The notes: generated by a model from the sequence alone, not told the origin. A stretch of 64,000 nucleotides of DNA from Symsagittifera roscoffensis (GCF_963678635.1 NC_087068.1:1240001-1304000); one strand, 5' to 3'; positions 46,701-52,809 are shown, counted from the stretch's first letter. Made by a program: numbers and translations.

Positions 46701-46735
46701 ACTTCCGATAACTTCGCTGACTGTTTGGGGGGCAT
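16589..46735 (-). CDS. 19-exon coiled-coil protein gene, 742 residues
   Basis: Nineteen exons on the minus strand, each bounded by GT and AG, join without phase conflict: 2229 nt from ATG 46735 to TGA 16589. Exons (high to low): 46735-46498, 41591-41401, 40924-40841, 40374-40269, 36243-36162, 36019-35934, 35629-35529, 33344-33297, 33163-33137, 32512-32345, 29614-29441, 22468-22397, 21888-21865, 21774-21556, 19328-19134, 17304-17248, 17179-17099, 17022-16936, 16777-16589. The N-terminus is basic (Ser-Arg-Glu-Arg-Arg-Lys-Lys-Lys). The middle is heptad-rich coiled coil (exons 6-7 and 10-12). The C-terminus is basic and acidic in turn, with two Thr-Pro-Arg-Lys/Arg sites of the CDK type. No signal peptide or membrane span is present. 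A cytoskeletal, chromosomal or mitotic role is plausible but inferred. I do not recognise the family. Confidence 0.85.
16936..17022 (-). CDS. Coiled-coil gene exon 18 (second CDK-type site)
   Basis: 29 codons, acceptor TTGCAG|AAC, donor AAG|GTAACC, phase 0 to 0. Ends Ser-Thr-Pro-Arg-Arg-Lys. Confidence 0.85.
17099..17179 (-). CDS. Coiled-coil gene exon 17
   Basis: 27 codons, acceptor ATTTAG|GAC, donor AAG|GTAATA, phase 0 to 0. Ser-rich with Ser-Ser-Arg-Arg-Lys. Confidence 0.85.
17248..17304 (-). CDS. Coiled-coil gene exon 16
   Basis: 19 codons, acceptor TTCCAG|GAA, donor CAG|GTAATT, phase 0 to 0. Basic helix. Confidence 0.85.
17600..18095 (+). mobile_element. Two truncated copies of the CAGGGGCGGAT MITE family
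   Basis: 17600-17745 keeps the right part (GCTCGGAAAA... to CCTAGATTCGCCCCTG). 17995-18092 keeps GGGGGCCGACACCC...GACTCGACCCCCTGCCG joined straight to the right end GAGAAAATCCTAGATCCGC, an internal deletion. Both match the fuller copy at 18133-18510. Confidence 0.6.
18133..18510 (+). mobile_element. CAGGGGCGGAT-family hAT-like MITE, near full length
   Basis: Starts CAGGGGTGGATTTGGG and ends AATCCTAGATCCGC with long G and C runs just inside the ends. The interior has GATTCGACCCCCTG, a GCGCGCGCCAAAAAACGCG segment and CGGAAAATCAATTTGGTCGACC. The short ORFs across it are the element, not genes. The same body recurs at 21124, 30057 and 47395. Confidence 0.65.
18806..18822. repeat. Poly-C run
   Basis: A homopolymer C tract in an intron; similar C/G runs occur at about 16541, 18145, 18460, 8590 and 28398, several of them in MITE ends. 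Confidence 0.7.
19134..19328 (-). CDS. Coiled-coil gene exon 15 (CDK-type site)
   Basis: 65 codons, acceptor ATGAAG|GAA, donor GCC|GTGAGT, phase 0 to 0. Contains Phe-Thr-Pro-Arg-Lys-Pro and an acidic Glu-Glu-Pro-Glu-Asp-Glu-Glu run. Confidence 0.8.
19781..20001. mobile_element. Foldback element with about 85-bp inverted arms
   Basis: The left arm (TACGGAGTGCGG..., to about 19868) reappears as its reverse complement at the right end (...CTGCTCCGTA), sharing blocks such as GACAACCG-GTATTCA, ACTCGTCAGTA and AATCAGA-TCGAGA. About 50 bp of AT-rich spacer lies between. A TA flanks both ends, as for Tc1/mariner-type insertion. No coding capacity. It lies in an intron of the coiled-coil gene. Confidence 0.7.
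21124..21405 (+). mobile_element. CAGGGGCGGAT-family MITE, right end missing
   Basis: AGGAGCGGATTTAGG at the start, GGATTCGACCCCCTG, then the GTGCGCGCCAAAAAAAACGCG block and TTTGCCTGC. It breaks off near 21405, shortly before exon 14. Confidence 0.6.
21556..21774 (-). CDS. Coiled-coil gene exon 14
   Basis: 73 codons open from an AAGCAG acceptor to CAG|GTTATT, phase 0 to 0. Basic, Asn/Lys/Thr-rich and not coiled coil. More AT-rich than the other exons, so it may be faster evolving or alternatively spliced. Confidence 0.65.
21865..21888 (-). CDS. Coiled-coil gene micro-exon 13 (24 nt)
   Basis: Eight codons (Asp-Leu-Leu-Lys-Asn-Lys-Lys-Val), acceptor TTTCAG|GAC, donor GTG|GTAAGT, phase 0 to 0. 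Confidence 0.7.
22397..22468 (-). CDS. Coiled-coil gene exon 12
   Basis: 24 codons, acceptor TTTCAG|TCG, donor CTC|GTGAGT, phase 0 to 0. End of the long coiled coil. Confidence 0.85.
22535..22715 (+). mobile_element. tRNA-derived SINE
   Basis: The B-box-like GGTTCGACTCC (about 22581-22591) sits in a T-arm-like stem GTTGG...CCAAC, preceded by an AAGTGGCTAGT A-box-like stretch. A non-tRNA body follows, ending in an A-rich tail. Too degenerate to be a tRNA gene. Confidence 0.5.
22904..23199. repeat. 296-bp direct repeat, left copy
   Basis: Differs from 28957-29252 by a single base in my comparison (AAACTCAATC against AAACTAAATC). It abuts the start of the 5' LTR at 23200. It is unique intron sequence rather than element sequence. 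Confidence 0.9.
23200..23424 (+). repeat. 5' LTR of Gypsy element 1
   Basis: Begins TGTCATATAGTGC and aligns without gaps to 28732-28956, including a shared GTGTGTCTGTCACCTTCGG block. The exact 3' border is uncertain by a few bases because GGAGTTTC is shared past it. Confidence 0.8.
23470..24630 (+). pseudogene. Gypsy 1 gag with zinc knuckles
   Basis: One frame with a TGA at 23734-23736, about 386 codons. The capsid-like helical region is followed by an Arg/Gly-rich stretch and then Cys-Tyr-Asn-Cys ... Cys and His-Cys ... Gly-His-Phe ... Cys knuckles (about 24256-24372); the second has Ser-His in place of the first Cys spacing. An acidic tail follows. Confidence 0.75.
24631..25146 (+). pseudogene. 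Gypsy 1 aspartic protease
   Basis: Trp-Ile-Asp-Ser-Gly-Ser (Asp at 24655-24657) is the retropepsin active-site motif. The flap-following Ile-Ile-Gly-Arg-Asp-Leu motif lies near 24874-24891. An in-frame TAG at about 24730 breaks it. Confidence 0.75.
25140..26330 (+). pseudogene. Gypsy 1 reverse transcriptase and RNase H remnants
   Basis: Recognisable blocks: Pro-Ile-Val-...-Lys-Lys-Asp-Gly-Ser (25220-25252), the Met-Pro-Ala-Glu-Phe-Gln fingers/palm block (about 25509-25526), the catalytic Phe-Ile-Asp-Asp-Leu (about 25572-25586), then RNase H Asp-Ala-Ser (near 26020) and His-Lys-...-Leu-Ala-Asp-Tyr-Leu-Ser-Arg-Asn-Pro (about 26274-26325). Several stops and frame changes separate them. Confidence 0.75.
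26780..27615 (+). pseudogene. Gypsy 1 integrase
   Basis: The zinc-binding end keeps Cys-Thr-Glu-Cys (about 27049). The core keeps Ile-Asp-Gln-Gly-Thr-Asn-Phe (second Asp) and Glu-Arg-Leu-Ile-Gly-Thr-Leu-Lys (catalytic Glu). Where the first catalytic Asp is expected, in the block before Gly-Pro-Phe, Gly is present instead. The last 211 codons are open. Confidence 0.75.
27620..28720 (+). pseudogene. Gypsy 1 integrase C-terminus and 3' untranslated region
   Basis: Contains a Lys/Pro-rich, low-complexity coding remnant (27646-27897 and 28103-28444) typical of Gypsy integrase tails, and a G run near 28398. No env-like gene is seen. Confidence 0.5.
28732..28956 (+). repeat. 3' LTR of Gypsy element 1
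   Basis: Begins TGTCATATAGTGCC directly after a polypurine tract. Partner of 23200-23424. It abuts the right copy of the 296-bp repeat. Confidence 0.85.
28957..29252. repeat. 296-bp direct repeat, right copy
   Basis: Same length and one mismatch against 22904-23199. It starts at the 3' LTR end and stops where the left copy stops (CACCTTGC). Confidence 0.9.
29395..29425 (-). mobile_element. tRNA-derived SINE head fragment
   Basis: On the minus strand a B-box-like AGTTCGAATCC is followed by sequence without a tRNA fold. It lies just inside intron 11, next to the exon 11 donor. Confidence 0.35.
29441..29614 (-). CDS. Coiled-coil gene exon 11
   Basis: 58 codons, acceptor TTTTAG|GAC, donor CAG|GTATGA, phase 0 to 0. 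Glu/Gln/Met-rich coiled coil. The intron that follows carries the Gypsy element at 23200-28956. Confidence 0.9.
30057..30382 (-). mobile_element. CAGGGGCGGAT MITE with exact 8-bp target duplication
   Basis: Starts CAGGGGCGGATCTAGG and ends AAATCCGCCCCTT, with inverted terminal repeats. The octamer GTTTCTTC is present on both sides (30049-30056 and 30383-30390). The interior is the reverse complement of the 18133-18510 copy. The 8-bp duplication and CAGGG end point to hAT mobilisation. Confidence 0.85.
31330..31960 (-). repeat. Dispersed repeat, partner of 38640-39400 (inverted)
   Basis: Reverse-complemented, it matches 38640-39400 in order: GAGA...TAGTTGGTTCTCA-like blocks, AAGATCAGT-AAAGTAC, CAATTGTGTTGAT-ATCGCGGACC, AAGGGACCACT and TAGAGAAGCAATC. 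It may be an LTR of a family with no recognisable coding part here. Confidence 0.6.
32345..32512 (-). CDS. Coiled-coil gene exon 10
   Basis: 56 codons, acceptor GGACAG|GAG, donor CAG|GTAGGC, phase 0 to 0. Dense Glu/Lys/Leu heptads; the most typical coiled coil of the gene. Confidence 0.9.
32545..32600 (-). mobile_element. tRNA-derived SINE head fragment
   Basis: Minus-strand AGGTTCGAATCCCGAGCCTG carries a near-perfect B-box, about 40 bp upstream (in transcript order) of the exon 10 acceptor. Confidence 0.4.
33137..33163 (-). CDS. Coiled-coil gene micro-exon 9 (27 nt)
   Basis: Nine codons (Val-Leu-Asp-Asn-Val-Glu-Asp-Ile-Arg) between acceptor ATTTAG|G and donor AGG|GTAACC, phase 0 to 0. Too short for ORF detection, but it has both splice consensus sites and fits the heptad chain. 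Confidence 0.65.
33297..33344 (-). CDS. Coiled-coil gene exon 8 (48 nt)
   Basis: 16 codons between acceptor TACAAG|G and donor AAG|GTACAA, phase 0 to 0. It encodes a Gly/Ser/Asp/Pro-rich non-helical linker with Tyr-Trp, a break in the coiled coil. It could be a cassette exon because removing it keeps the frame. Confidence 0.65.
33760..34850. other. Intron DNA with possible SINE remains
   Basis: GGCGTGGCGATTAGCATGTGAG near 33755 looks like a tRNA-type A-box region. I see nothing else supportable in this stretch. Confidence 0.3.
34862..35045 (+). repeat. Dispersed repeat R, copy 1
   Basis: Shares TTGTTTTCCACGCAAAA-CAG-TACC, a CAGTCGTGATT block, GTCGAGAAAAA and a CTAATTTCGA block with the copies at 47878 and 61215. 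Confidence 0.55.
35529..35629 (-). CDS. Coiled-coil gene exon 7
   Basis: 101 nt, acceptor TTCCAG|AG, donor AAG|GTAGGC, phase 1 to 0. Strong coiled coil with Leu/Met/Val at heptad positions. Confidence 0.85.
35934..36019 (-). CDS. Coiled-coil gene exon 6
   Basis: 86 nt, acceptor GTGAAG|G with a weak pyrimidine tract, donor GCAG|GTAGG, phase 2 to 1. Clear heptads (Leu-Lys-Lys-Gln-Leu-Asp-Lys-Ala). Only the acceptor makes this the least certain junction. Confidence 0.75.
36162..36243 (-). CDS. Coiled-coil gene exon 5
   Basis: 82 nt, acceptor TTGTAG|GT, donor CCAA|GTGAGT, phase 1 to 2. Encodes Gly-Lys-Leu-Gly-Asp-Leu-Asn-Lys-Glu and an alanine-rich helix. Confidence 0.8.
36453..36500. repeat. 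Two-copy tandem repeat, about 23 bp
   Basis: GTTTTTCTTGGTTCAGGTATT occurs twice in immediate succession in an intron, without homology to nearby features. Confidence 0.7.
36990..38640. other. GC-richer non-coding block in an intron
   Basis: Less AT-rich than the rest of the introns, with recurrent short phrases (GACCCC, CCGGAA, GGGAAA) and almost no open frames. It runs directly into the repeat at 38640-39400, so it may be the internal part of a non-autonomous LTR element. Confidence 0.35.
38640..39400 (+). repeat. Dispersed repeat, partner of 31330-31960
   Basis: Contains repeated GAGA/TTGGTTCTC phrases, the CAATTGTGTTGAT-GATCGCGGACC block and AAGGGACCACTTTGCAGTG. It is the inverted partner of the copy 7 kb away in another intron of the same gene. 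Confidence 0.6.
39884..39960 (+). mobile_element. tRNA-Gly-like SINE head
   Basis: GTTGGTGGTTTAGTGGTAAAC is close to a tRNA-Gly 5' half with its A-box. The anticodon and T arms are decayed. Confidence 0.4.
40269..40374 (-). CDS. Coiled-coil gene exon 4
   Basis: 106 nt, acceptor GTTTAG|TTT, donor CAAG|GTGACT, phase 0 to 1. Acidic helix ending Glu-Glu-Ala-Leu-Glu-Phe-Ala-Gln. Confidence 0.85.
40841..40924 (-). CDS. Coiled-coil gene exon 3
   Basis: 28 codons, acceptor TTTCAG|TAC, donor GTG|GTAAGT, phase 0 to 0. Mixed helix containing Val-Phe-Ile-Val-Gly-Phe and one Cys. Confidence 0.85.
41210..41250 (-). mobile_element. tRNA-like SINE head fragment
   Basis: The minus strand reads ATTAGTCGGCTAGTGGTTAAC, an A-box-like stretch without the remaining tRNA structure. 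Confidence 0.35.
41401..41591 (-). CDS. Coiled-coil gene exon 2
   Basis: Acceptor TGGTAG|AC, donor AAG|GTCAAC; phase 1 to 0. Charged helical peptide with Arg-Arg-Asn-Arg and an Asp-Lys-Leu-Asp-Glu-Ile heptad. Other frames here also look open because of GC bias and are shadows. Confidence 0.85.
42640..43520. repeat. Diverged tandem duplication, unit about 430-455 bp
   Basis: The segment from about 42660 recurs from about 43090: GAAGAAAAAATCCACC (near 42678) against AAAGAAAAAATCCACC, AAAAAGCGC, TATATTCCTTG-GGTATTTAAATG and TGATTTCTAGTGAACAA. The offset is 428 bp at the start and 454 bp further on, so one copy has an insertion of about 26 bp. Confidence 0.75.
43770..45227 (+). mobile_element. 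Tc1/mariner-like transposon, DD41D type
   Basis: 1458 bp with perfect inverted ends of about 25 bp beginning CAGGGTGTTTCAAATAAAC. A TA dinucleotide lies on each side (43768-43769 and 45228-45229). It encodes a transposase in two overlapping frames. It lies in intron 1 of the coiled-coil gene in the opposite orientation. The intact ends and a single frame break indicate a fairly recent insertion. Confidence 0.9.
44007..45100 (+). pseudogene. Mariner-like transposase, one frameshift
   Basis: The first frame (44007-44606, 199 codons) holds the helix-turn-helix DNA-binding half (Ser-Arg-Thr-Thr-Thr-Trp-Arg-Val) and the first catalytic Asp in Phe-Ser-Asp-Glu-Lys. The second frame (to 45100) holds Gln-Asp-Gly-Ala-Thr-Cys-His and Ser-Pro-Asp-Leu-Asn-Pro-Leu-Asp. 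The last two catalytic Asp are 41 residues apart, so DD41D rather than mariner DD34D. The break lies in an A-rich run near 44575-44600 and could be a natural indel or a read error. Confidence 0.85.
46363..46411. repeat. Near-perfect inverted repeat in intron 1
   Basis: TTTTTTTTCTACTCACG with a T run is followed directly by an A run and TGTGAGTAGAAAAAA; arms of about 24 bp, no spacer. GAGTTATGTTTTTTT occurs both before and after it. It lies within 140 bp of the exon 1 donor. Confidence 0.8.
46498..46735 (-). CDS. Coiled-coil gene exon 1 (start codon)
   Basis: ATG at 46735 after a CCCCAAA context. 79 codons plus one base, donor AAG|GTACC. The peptide has a basic cluster followed by an acidic Glu/Asp-rich helix. 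GC content is much higher than the flanks. This start was chosen because it is the first ATG of the open frame. Confidence 0.85.
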
Positions 46736-47394
46736 TTTGGGGCGAGTAGTGACATAAAAGTTTCAGCAGTGTTTCAATTAGGAAAATAAAAAATTTAGAA
46801 TACTCTCAAAAAGATTCTGAAGGCAATCTCAATAATTTACAAAAAAAATTATGATAGCTGTAAGAAAAATATCAGAAAGTGCTGGACAATTCATTTACAA
46901 AGCGTTCAGTTGAAAAAATCACAATCATTTGCTGTTGGTAATACCAAAATAGTCATATGTAAAATTACACGGCAGAATATTGCAGTTTTGATGCTTTACG
47001 TTTATGGCATTGAATTGAAAAACGCACGTTCAAATTATAGGCATCGTTTTTCTTCAAAAATAAATAAGCAATGCTGAACAAATAGGCAGTTGAGATACTT
47101 TGATGTTCCAGGTGCAATTATTATATATTGGAAGTACGTTCAATTATCCGCATAACAGGCGGAAACCCAGACTTAGAAGCCAATTTTTTGGAAATACAGC
47201 CTAAAAAACACATTTTTGTTCAAATTTGAATTGTGTCGAGGCAGGAAAAGTGCAGGAATCAAATGAAAAGAAATCAACCAACACAATTAAATGGAATCCA
47301 GGGCAAAAACTATTGTCTAACATGTAGTGGTGAATGTAAATATAGAAGCCAATCGATGATTTTCTCGAGGAAGCAGACATTCAAATCTTTATGA
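46736..47394. other. Upstream region of the coiled-coil gene
   Basis: AT-rich, presumably 5' UTR and promoter for the minus-strand gene. I see no convincing TATA box or initiator. Confidence 0.3.
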
Positions 47395-47700
47395 CAAGTA
47401 TTCTGCTTTTTTTTAAGTCGACCAAAATGATTTTCCGAGCTCATCCAAATCTCGATAAAGACCCTTATTTTGATCAAATTATGTGCGCTGCAGGCAAGCA
47501 TTATAAAACAGGCAGAAAAGACTTTTTCAGGCACTTTGTGGAAAGTTTTATCCACAAACTGTTCTCTTTTTTGCGGCGAGCGCCCTCTCAAAATTAGCGT
47601 ATATTGGCGCCCAAATACTCATTTCAAGCAAAAAGGGTTAGCAAAAAGGGCCAGCAAAAATGGATGTCTCAAAACAGTTCCAAAGGGGAACACATCGGGT
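47395..47700 (-). mobile_element. CAGGGGCGGAT-family MITE, diverged copy
   Basis: AAGTCGACCAAAATGATTTTCCGAGC, a degraded CAGGCAAG body, CGGCGAGCGCCCTCTC and TATATTGGCGCCC follow the order of the reverse-complemented family body (compare 30057-30382). The ends are lost. Confidence 0.55.
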
Positions 47701-47877
47701 AGTCAGGATGTCGAAGCCGCTACTGTCCAAAACAGGATAAAAATTCCAAATTTGTTCAGCTCTGCAATACTGTAATCCATCCGGTTTTATATATTATATA
47801 TCTATTCATTCTCATATCTGTAAAAAGATATCAAAAGCTATTTGATGTAGTGAATTAATTTTCTGATCATTGAAAAC

Positions 47878-48440
47878 CCGTGTTTTAGTTTTTTTTCTGT
47901 TTGTTTTCCACGCAAAACCAGGTACCACAAATAGTCATCGGGTTGGGTTGAGTTATAGATCATAGTAAAGCAGTTTCAGCCGTGATTTGAACCATTTTTA
48001 AAAATTTCAAAAAAAATTCACAGTGTCGAGAAAAAACGGTTTAAAATTTTTGATTTTTCGTCCTAATTCGACCGAACAAAGCACGCAAATAAAGCGCGCA
48101 AAACTTACAGAACTTAATTGAATCGTAAATACGTATTTTTACTCAAATAACGTTTTTTTTTTTTGAATATTTGAGGGCCTTTTGTAATCAAAAACTTACA
48201 AAATTCAAAAAACTGTAAGCCCAAAAAAAAATTGAAAAAAATTTTGAGTTTTTTGAAAATTTTTTGTTTTTCTAGTCGTTTTCTCACAAGAAGTGTTCTT
48301 CAGTTTGCTTAGCTTACTACGAATGTACAATGCCCAATATATAGTTTTTTGTTCAGTTTTTTTTTATCACACCACGCCGAAAAAACACGACACTAAAATC
48401 AAAAAACTTTTTTGTTGTATTTGTAAGACTATTAACGGGA
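47878..48440 (+). repeat. Dispersed repeat R, copy 2, inside the 5' LTR of Gypsy 2
   Basis: TGTTTTCCACGCAAAACCAGG, TTTCAGCCGTGATTT, GTGTCGAGAAAAAACG and TTTTTTATCACACCACGCCGAAAAAAC... match copies at 34862 and 61215. LTR sequence resumes after it near 48490. Confidence 0.6.
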
Positions 48441-49589
48441 CAATCTGTGCTACTTGCACAGTAACCGGCTATCCTTGTTTGTGTTAGGGCAATTTTATTA
48501 GATTATCTTGGCGGCACCTGTGAACATGCAGTCGATGCATGTCTAACGTGTGTTCGTTGTCGACTATTTAAATCTTGAACACTAGACCTTTGTACACCTC
48601 TGTCGTAATTTAGATGAAGCATAGAAGCGTAGGGTTTTGTTTTCTTAACCAGATAACTAGAATTTAGATAGAAAATAGCGTGATCTGCAAGTATCGACCA
48701 GAAAAATTGTTTAACTATACTGCCGTGTTGGCACGGTCACACAATGGAACCACCAGTGAGGTGGGCAAAACGGATTGCTGGATTACAAAAGGCGATATTC
48801 GCGAAGGACAACATCGACTCATGATCATTATTGCAAAATCGATCTACACACACAAATCACCAGAGCCAATGCTCGAGGAAACAAACACAAAAAAAACCGA
48901 GACAGAGAATACAGTATTCAAGAAAAACGTATCAGATGCTAGAACGAATACCAAAAAGTGCATAGCAGGGGTGAGCCATGCCGAATGACACCGTGGGATG
49001 ATGAGGACACCGTAGAGGACAAAAAGCTCAAAGGCCGTTCCGGCAAAGAAAACCAAATTTTGATATCCAATCAATATCTATGAGGGACCTGTGGAACGAA
49101 CTCGAGGACGTACCTGTCACAAAAAAAATGCTTGCCTTCGAACGATACAAATTTGTTTGCAGAGTCCAAAAAAATGAATCTTGCGGAAATGGTTGAGCTA
49201 GCAGCCAAAGCCGACTGTGAAGACAAAAAGGATGAATAAGTGGGTGACAAGCTTACAGCACTTGAGCTGATCAAGAAAATTTCGGAGGAACTCTTAATTG
49301 AAATACGAACACGCAAAGAAGTGTACGTCAATGCCATTAGATATAGAACATAATCGAACGTTGAAAAACGACAAGCACGGACATTCTAGTGCATCGGGGA
49401 GCCAAATTACAAAAAAAAAGAGTTTGTTGGATTTTTAACCAACGGAAAACTTTTCCATCATTTGGAAGAGGCAGGGGAAGCAGACAAAATGGTAGTTTTC
49501 TGAACGGAAATCAACAACAACACGGGCAAAAAGGAGCACCGAAATATACTAACCAGGAGCAAAGCAAACAATTTTTTTTATAAATGTAA

Positions 49590-49700
49590 CAACAGATTAC
49601 CGGCAAGACTCCTCCAATTATGCCCAGCAAAGGACAAAATATGTTCCAAATGTGAAAGAAGAGGCCACTTCCTAAAAACATGCAGGTCACCAAAAGTCAA
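49590..49700 (+). pseudogene. Gypsy 2 zinc knuckle
   Basis: Reads Cys-Asn-Asn, Cys-Pro-Ala, then Cys-Ser-Lys-Cys-Glu-Arg-Arg-Gly-His-Phe-Leu-Lys-Thr-Cys, a full CCHC knuckle of a Gag nucleocapsid. Confidence 0.75.
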
Positions 49701-49830
49701 TTATGTTAAAGATCGAGACGAAACAGACGCGGACATGCTCAAGGGAAAAATTAAGACAACATGGACCCGGTATGCAGAGTTCACCGCGTCAAACCGTTGA
49801 GAAACACCACAACCAGATAACTTTACAGTA

Positions 49831-50259
49831 TTGGCTAATAATGAGGTATTCCAAACCAAAAACGCTGGATCGTTTGGCAAAGAAGATTTGAACGGACACC
49901 TAGAGAAACTGATAATCAACGGCGAGGCCATAATAGCAATAGCTGATTCAGGCAGTCCAATGAGCTTTTTAAATGAACATTTGGCAGAAACTTTCAAACA
50001 AACGTTGAAATGTACCATCTGGAAACGTATCCACAACGAAAATGCGGACCATAACTTCGCGTTTTACGACGGATTGTACATCGTATCACTAGGTAGACTG
50101 AGAATATCAGTGGGAGGTTGGACAGTACAGTCAGCGCCATTTTTTGTAGTGGTTGGTTACAGAGCCAGCATCGTAAGCAGAAACATCCTTTCTAAATTTG
50201 GGATTATACTACGCCAAGATAAACTGAAACATCATTTGTTTCTGAATCTCGACTCATAA
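49831..50259 (+). pseudogene. Gypsy 2 aspartic protease
   Basis: 142 open codons with Ala-Asp-Ser-Gly-Ser-Pro (retropepsin active site) and a later Ile-Val-Ser-Arg-Asn-Ile-Leu block equivalent to the IIGRD motif. Intact in itself, but its neighbours are broken. Confidence 0.75.
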
Positions 50260-50339
50260 GACAAATCGGACCTCACCGTAGCGAATCGGTTTAAAGACAG
50301 CTATAGATGATTATGCACCAGATAATTTAAATAAAAAAC

Positions 50340-50955
50340 CACATGGTAAAAACCGAGTTCACCAAAAACTGCAGAGCGACACAACAGAAGGGCAGAGGAG
50401 TACCCATACATTTGCAGGAGCAAGTGGAACAGGAAATCATTCAAGTATTAGATCAGGACCACGTAAAGAAACTCGAATATTGCAGTGACAAGAAATTCGT
50501 TAGCCGTATAGTAAAAACTGTCAGAAGATCCAGTCAAACAAACTGGCGTTGGATTTAATACAAATTAAAAATTGAAAACCAAATGGCAAACATGGTCTAT
50601 TAAACGACAAGGTAGCCTAAGAGACTGAAGCACCAGGACCGGGGAAATTTTCGTCACGACACATGATCTGAGATATGCAAACGCAGAGATCCAATTAGAA
50701 GATAAAACTAAAGAGCATTGCATTTTCAGTCTGGTGGGAGGCAAAACCACGGGCAAATACCAGTTTCAAACAACAGTTTACGAGCTGACAAACATGCCAG
50801 CACAATTTCAAAAAGCAATTGACCTCACTGTTACGAAATGCAAAATGATATTTACATTTCTAGATGATAATGTCAACGTCACAAAAGGGGTGTGCTATGC
50901 AAATAATCGACCTGCACACACAGTTCACCAGAGCCAATGCTCGAGAAATTTCTAG
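50340..50955 (+). pseudogene. Gypsy 2 reverse transcriptase, first copy
   Basis: Contains Gly-Gly-Lys-Thr-Thr-Gly-Lys-Tyr, Asn-Met-Pro-Ala-Gln-Phe-Gln and the catalytic Phe-Leu-Asp-Asp (about 50860), then breaks into gag-like sequence at about 50930. Confidence 0.7.
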
Positions 50956-51430
50956 ATAAGAAAACAAACTAAAAAAACGAGACAGAGAAAACAATAATCA
51001 AGAGAAACGTATCATATGGGAAAACGAATGCCAAAAACTGAATAGCAGGGGTGTGCTATGCCGAACAACAACATGGGATGAAGGGGAAACCGAAGAGCAC
51101 AAGACGCTCAAAGACAATTCCGACAAGGAAAACAGAGTATTGATATCCAATCAGTATCTACGAGGGAACTGTAGGATGAATTCAAAGATTTTCTGGTCCC
51201 AGAAAAAAATTTGGCTTCGAACAATATAAATCTGTTTGCAGAATCCAACAAATTTAATCTTGCGTAAATGGTTGCGCTAGCATCCAAAGACGACTGTGAA
51301 GACAAAGAGCATAAATGTGTGAGGGAAATGTTTACAACACATGTGCTGAGCCAGAAAACTTCGGAGAAACTTTTAATTGAAACATGAACAGTCAAAAACA
51401 CAAAGAAAAAATTTTCGACAAAATAGCCCA
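50930..51430 (+). pseudogene. Second gag-like segment, copy of 48865-49330
   Basis: Parallel blocks GAGCCAATGCTCGAG, GAGACAGAGAA, AGCAGGGGTG...GCC-ATGCCGAA, TTGATATCCAATCA-TATCTA and TGTTTGCAGA-TCCAA. It lies in the middle of pol, where gag should not be. Confidence 0.75.
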
Positions 51431-52270
51431 AGAAACTTTTTCTTCACAATGTTTGATTTGTGATATGCAGACGCACAGATCTAATTATAAGGTAAAAGTA
51501 AAGAACAACGCAGTTTTGGCCTGGTGGGAGGCAAAACCACGGGCACATACCAGTTTCAAACAAGATTTAATGGGCTGACAAACATGCCAGCACAACTTCA
51601 AAAAGCAATGTACCTCACTCTAAGGAACTGCAAAATGACATTAGTTTTTCTAGATGATAACGGCATCGTCGTAAAAGGAAAGAAAACTGAACCCCATGCA
51701 GCGCATAAAACCGTTTTAGATAGACTCGATACAGAACACTTGGTCATATCTTGACCTAAATGCAGTTTCATTGACCGCTTTAGTGAGACCCCACCTGAAA
51801 AACAGTGAGAAATAACTCTAACTGGCACCCGAATCATGAGATTACAATCCAAAAGGTGTTAAAACTCATAGCACATTTTACAGAAAACCGGCTCATCAAT
51901 CAAAATTTAGAAACTTGAACTGTGTTCAATACGTCCAAGCTTGAACTAAGCACGGCTTTAGAATAATATTCGTTCGAGAATGGGTACCGATATCACGCAA
52001 AGGAAAGCACTCATCAAATCAATTAGAAAAATTAGGGGTAGTTTGTGCGGGGAAGCACTTTAAGTACTATCTCGATGGTAAAGCTTTTAGAGTTTTTGCA
52101 GGCCATCAGAGACTGCTGAGCACATTGAACGCGTCAAAGAAACCAAAGACTGTATAAATCAGGATATCCAGATTGATTGATAGGTTTTTTCCCTTCAACT
52201 CCGATATCAAATATTTGGCAGGATCAAAAATGGGATGAAGTGACTCTTTACTAAGAAACCCAGTCAGTCC
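51430..52270 (+). pseudogene. Gypsy 2 second RT copy and RNase H
   Basis: The RT block repeats (Gly-Lys-Thr-Thr-Gly-Thr-Tyr, Met-Pro-Ala-Gln, Phe-Leu-Asp-Asp, about 51524-51670). RNase H follows, with Leu-Gly-Val-Val-Cys-Ala, Gly-His-Gln-Arg-Leu-Leu-Ser-Thr-Leu and Gly-Ser-Lys-Met-Gly, ending in Arg-Asn-Pro near 52262. Confidence 0.7.
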
Positions 52271-52749
52271 AGCGCTACCAGCAAGCAATTATGAGTGAGA
52301 ATTTGGGGTTGATAAGATCAAAGCGTTCATCTAAAAACTAGAAAATCTGTACAATACCGCGCTCAACGAATATGCCAATAGGAAACGATCACTAAAAAGT
52401 TTGATTGACAAGCGACAAGAGGCTACACACACTTTGATTCCGTCCTAAACGCAACTCGCAACCAGCTGCCTGTTAATCTGAACAAAACTAAACATCAAAC
52501 AGTTAACAATCTGAAACATTATATTTGCCTCCAAATCATGCAAAATGAAAAAAGTTGAAAACCCAGGAGAAGATGGATACCTCAGCACGAGAGGAAACAT
52601 TAACCTAAATGGAAGAACCGCCAGTCGGTATAAAACAACTAGGGACCTCAACGCAAGAAAACCCAATCAAAAAATGCGCGAGAATTAGCAGGCATACTAG
52701 ACTCAGAGTACGAGAGGAATCTAGAAAGATTGAGACGAAAAAGAACAGA

Positions 52750-52768
52750 GAGACGCAAAAGAAAAAAA

Positions 52769-52803
<35 letters not shown>
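52750..52803. repeat. Poly-A plus (GA)n microsatellite
   Basis: A run of A followed by about 14 GA units. It creates the Ser/Leu/Phe-rich antisense frame at 52605-53276, which is not a gene. Confidence 0.9.
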
Positions 52804-52809
<6 letters not shown>

